DNA of 64,000 nt from NCBI RefSeq assembly GCF_040183065.1, contig NC_091127.1, positions 23,802,391 through 23,866,390 on the forward strand, read 5' to 3'. A model generated the notes under the pieces. It saw nothing but the letters and a program-made list of their open reading frames with translations. It was not told where the DNA came from and searched no databases. Source of the DNA: Periplaneta americana (Eukaryota; Arthropoda; Insecta; Blattodea; Blattidae). This document shows, piece by piece, positions 62,721 to 64,000 of this stretch (position 1 is its first letter; each line of letters opens with the position of its first letter). The position numbers and the translations under genes were made by a program.

Positions 62721-63488
62721 TCTCGGTCTTGTTTTAATTTCTAATGCCATATTATCAGAAATTTAAGGTCATTTTATAGTACAAGATATGAATTTCTTCA
62801 ATGTAGTATATTCTTTTACTTACGTTAGAATTAAATAACAAGTTGATGCGACAAAAAGAATAACATTTCAGAAATGTCTTACAAATGGCTTTCAAGGTAC
62901 CTTGAGCAAGATTCATCCAGTCTATATCATCATATCCCACCTCCCTCAAATCCATTTTAATATTATCCTCCTATCTATGCCTTGGCCTCCCCAAAGGTCT
63001 TTTCTCCTCAGGTCTTCCAATTAACACTCTATACGCATTTCTAGATTCACACATACGTGCTACATGCCCTGCCCATCTTAAAAGTCTGGATTTAATATTC
63101 CCAATTATATCAGGTGAAGAATATAATGCGAGCAGTTCTACTTTATGTAACTTTCTCTATCCCCCTGTAACTTCATCCCTCTTAGCATCAAATATTTTCC
63201 TAAGCACCTTATTCTCGAACACCCTTAACCTCTGTTCAGAAATGTCCACCATAAACTATTATTGGACCACATTCTTTCACACACATACCTGTGGATTGTG
63301 AGGTATAACCTCATGAGTTCCGTGAATTCGTTGTTGTCATAACCCAACATCTGACAGAAGTTTTCACTCCAGTCCTTGCTGGTGTCAATGGCCCCAACAC
63401 CTTTACCATCACGGTAAGTGTTTCGGTAAATCGTTGCTGCGACAACAGGCAGTTTTGCAATCAGGTCCATTGCATCCTCATAAACATA
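53387..63488 (-). CDS. CS: citrate synthase, mitochondrial, 3' portion of gene (partial, five exons)
   Basis: Citrate synthase condenses acetyl-CoA and oxaloacetate to citrate in the mitochondrial matrix (TCA cycle entry). Five minus-strand exons join in phase to 267 residues, from YVYEDAMDL to the stop codon. All expected active-site elements are present: the first catalytic His in [10 protein letters not shown], the second in [15 protein letters not shown], the catalytic Asp in [12 protein letters not shown], and the substrate-binding Arg in FGVSRALGV. The protein ends [11 protein letters not shown], close to the usual family C-terminus. The exons upstream (targeting peptide and N-terminal helices) lie beyond the right edge. 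Introns hold SINEs, hAT MITEs, LINE and Tigger debris. No broken reading frame was seen, so the gene appears functional. Confidence 0.96.
53676..54255 (+). mobile_element. Tigger/pogo element, internally deleted and right-truncated
   Basis: Starts with the Tigger-type terminus CAGTAGAACTTGGTTATAGC after TA. A transposase start (MATKRSE, about 54051) is joined to its C-terminus ([20 protein letters not shown] then MTDYF, the usual family ending). No right TIR found. Lies in the last citrate synthase intron. Confidence 0.7.
54260..55600 (-). pseudogene. decayed Tc1/mariner-type (DDE_3) transposase
   Basis: Minus-strand pieces from about 55560 to 55240 (FQQKGAP-like, [26 protein letters not shown]) and a C-terminal piece near 54266-54350 ([13 protein letters not shown]). 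Order and motifs fit a DDE transposase, with many stops. The sequence between holds an ORF on the other strand. Confidence 0.6.
54719..55015 (+). pseudogene. N-terminal helix-turn-helix part of a transposase
   Basis: Open frame [10 protein letters not shown].. with [36 protein letters not shown] and [10 protein letters not shown], resembling the HTH N-terminus of Tc1/mariner-type proteins found in insects. The frame then runs on into unrelated sequence until a stop at 55151-55153. No catalytic domain on this strand. It could be the inverted N-terminal part of the neighbouring element. Confidence 0.5.
55850..55954 (-). CDS. CS: citrate synthase exon with catalytic Asp
   Basis: Short exon of exactly 35 codons, lacking its own ATG. 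Acceptor TTACAG, donor CAG/GTAAGA. It begins [14 protein letters not shown] and ends [16 protein letters not shown], which includes the catalytic aspartate. Confidence 0.95.
56009..56131 (+). repeat. (TAA)n and (TA)n microsatellites
   Basis: TAA array at 56009-56065 and TA array at 56104-56131, in a citrate synthase intron. Confidence 0.95.
56408..56475 (+). repeat. (TAA)n(CAA)n microsatellite
   Basis: Compound trinucleotide array; it produces poly-Asn and poly-Leu spurious frames. Confidence 0.95.
56813..57096. mobile_element. hAT MITE with perfect 8-bp TSD
   Basis: CAGGAGTTATCAAACTCTTT at the left and, reversed, CAGGGATTCTCAAACTTTGC at the right; CATTACAA at 56805-56812 and 57097-57104. 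284 bp, in a citrate synthase intron. Confidence 0.9.
57480..57755 (-). repeat. tRNA-derived SINE, family B, with complete head
   Basis: Reversed head GGTAGCTCAGTTGGTAGAGC ... GGTTCGATCCC with an intact anticodon-arm spacer, and body with TCATTCTAGTGCCGAGG. Opposite orientation to the 40.4-kb copy. Confidence 0.9.
57756..58426. other. citrate synthase intron, no feature seen
   Basis: No recognisable feature. Confidence 0.45.
58442..58762 (-). repeat. tRNA-derived SINE, family D, with 15-bp TSD
   Basis: T-run at the left (poly(A) in sense), body, then a reversed tRNA-like head (GGGAATCGAACCCGGGACCT; GACCAGTAGACCATGAGGCT). Duplication ATGTTAAGGATGTTT at 58427-58441 and 58763-58777. Confidence 0.92.
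58778..59640. other. citrate synthase intron, no feature seen
   Basis: A G-run at 58941-58952 and otherwise unremarkable AT-rich sequence. Confidence 0.45.
59640..60400 (+). repeat. possible solo LTR or promoter-bearing repeat
   Basis: GC-richer segment with a TATA-like AATAAATACAGG (59893), internal direct repeats (GAGTTCGAGTGCAGTGGACT at 60027 and 60063) and a late CAATAAAG poly(A)-like signal (60345). The layout suits an LTR, but termini and TSD could not be fixed. Confidence 0.35.
60483..60686 (-). CDS. CS: citrate synthase exon with second catalytic His
   Basis: Acceptor ATTTCAG, donor AAG/GTAAGC, 68 codons. It contains [20 protein letters not shown], carrying the second catalytic histidine, and ends at SDPLFK. 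Confidence 0.96.
60822..60954 (-). CDS. CS: citrate synthase exon with first catalytic His
   Basis: Acceptor TTATAG, donor GAG/GTGAGT. One base completes Ser, then 44 codons: [19 protein letters not shown] through [10 protein letters not shown], which holds the first catalytic histidine. Confidence 0.96.
61358..62137. mobile_element. hAT non-autonomous element
   Basis: CAGCGTTTCTCAAGCTTTTC at the left and, reversed, CAGCGTTTCTCAAACTATGG at the right. GCTTAGGT / GCTTAGAG flanks form a 6-of-8 matching duplication. 780 bp without transposase, in a citrate synthase intron. Confidence 0.8.
62485..62690 (-). repeat. tRNA-derived SINE, family A
   Basis: Same body as 2180 and 7535 (TTTAACGACGCTCGCAACTG, CATGCCAGTAAATCTACTGA) with a reversed GGGATCGAACC box. 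Followed by (TAA)n at 62683-62716. Confidence 0.85.
62879..63234 (-). mobile_element. LINE 3' fragment (TAAG-tail family) with 12-bp TSD
   Basis: Minus-strand copy of the family 3' end: revcomp includes AGATGGGCAGGGCATGTAGC and ATTAAAATGGATTTGAGGGA. TTCAGAAATGTC at 62867-62878 and 63235-63246 is a precise target duplication. The right duplication lies about 43 bp from a citrate synthase splice donor. Confidence 0.93.
63289..63488 (-). CDS. CS: citrate synthase exon ([10 protein letters not shown] segment)
   Basis: Acceptor AATTGCAG, donor CACAG/GTATGT. The exon encodes 66 codons plus AG of a split Ser: [18 protein letters not shown], then the [13 protein letters not shown] block and [13 protein letters not shown] fragment ends about 55 bp downstream of the donor in the intron. 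Confidence 0.95.
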
Positions 63489-63649
63489 CTGCAATTACAA
63501 CAAAGTTTTCATTGTTCATTTATCAGAGCATGTTTCAATATTAAAACGATTATAAGTATATTCAGCTGCATTCACATATTAATAATTGACTTGTGTTGTA
63601 GTCAATTGATGATAACAAACAGACTTTAAAACTTGTTTTATTATTTATT

Positions 63650-64000
63650 TGAATGCAGTGTGTTACAATATTGAACGACTATATCAATAACCTCTAAACG
63701 CACACCTTCATCTCAAACAGCAGAAATAACTGGAATGCTCTCCAATTAATATCACTCAATAAAAGAATTGTATTCCAATGGATACCATGCCATTGTGGAA
63801 TCCTGGGAAACGAGAATGCGGATGCTTTAGCAAAGAAGGGCAGCACTGCTACTTACAGACCTGTTACTAAATCTACATATTACTCTGTGAAAAGATTTAT
63901 TAAATCTACATACTTAGACTTCAACAAACAAAATTTGATAAAACAATCTCAAGGGAAAAAAATGGAAGTCTCTGCATCAAAATCCACAGTTAATTCCCGA
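63650..64000 (+). mobile_element. LINE RNase H fragment, runs off right edge
   Basis: Plus-strand: NALQLISLNKRIVFQWIP, then CHCGILGNENADALAKKGST and KSTYYSVKRFIKSTYLDF. RNase H domain of the family at 34856 and 35931. Continues beyond 64000. Confidence 0.85.

Overview
The window looks like a TE-rich insect genome, AT-rich with very large introns. A cockroach or other polyneopteran is my best guess, from the genome style and the LINE families rather than from a decisive marker. Nothing in it is prokaryotic: there is no operon, CRISPR array or plasmid. Two ordinary nuclear protein genes, both on the minus strand and both cut by the window edges, frame a large collection of transposable elements.

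Gene 1 is the 5' part of a GIGYF (GYF-domain translational repressor scaffold) gene. Its first coding exon is at 38.86-38.90 kb, behind a GC-richer candidate promoter at about 39.5-39.6 kb. Five further exons run leftwards (15.14, 14.81, 12.59, 10.80 and 1.22 kb), and the rest, including the GYF domain, lies beyond the left edge. All splice phases close perfectly. Intron 1 of the coding region is about 23.7 kb and holds most of the mobile DNA. Gene 2 is the 3' part of mitochondrial citrate synthase. Five exons are visible (63.49-63.29, 60.95-60.82, 60.69-60.48, 55.95-55.85 and 53.55-53.39 kb). They carry both catalytic histidines, the catalytic aspartate and the stop codon; the 5' part is beyond the right edge.

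Mobile DNA by region. 0-7 kb: a LINE fragment, SINEs, and a pogo/Tigger element whose 3' half is inverted and which hosts a 5'-inverted LINE and another TIR element. 7-14 kb: PIF/Harbinger-like and other non-autonomous TIR elements. 15-24 kb: a degenerate hammerhead-like inverted repeat, two mariners (one interrupted by an intact hAT) and a tail-to-tail SINE pair. 24-37 kb: several LINE families, a composite MITE, two hammerhead-ribozyme-like inverted-repeat elements and a second copy of the same hAT inside a LINE. 37-53 kb: LINEs with (TAAG)n tails, a PIF/Harbinger-derived element and MITEs. 53-64 kb: decayed Tigger and Tc1/mariner-type remnants, SINEs, hAT MITEs and a LINE fragment inside citrate synthase introns.

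The most noteworthy items are: (i) two virtually identical 2184-bp hAT elements with intact, identical 490-codon transposases and perfect 8-bp target duplications, which suggest recent activity; (ii) a family of inverted-repeat elements whose arms each carry a hammerhead-ribozyme-like core, with homologous loops but unrelated arm sequences; (iii) internally rearranged transposons (an inverted Tigger half and a twin-primed LINE) nested in one another.
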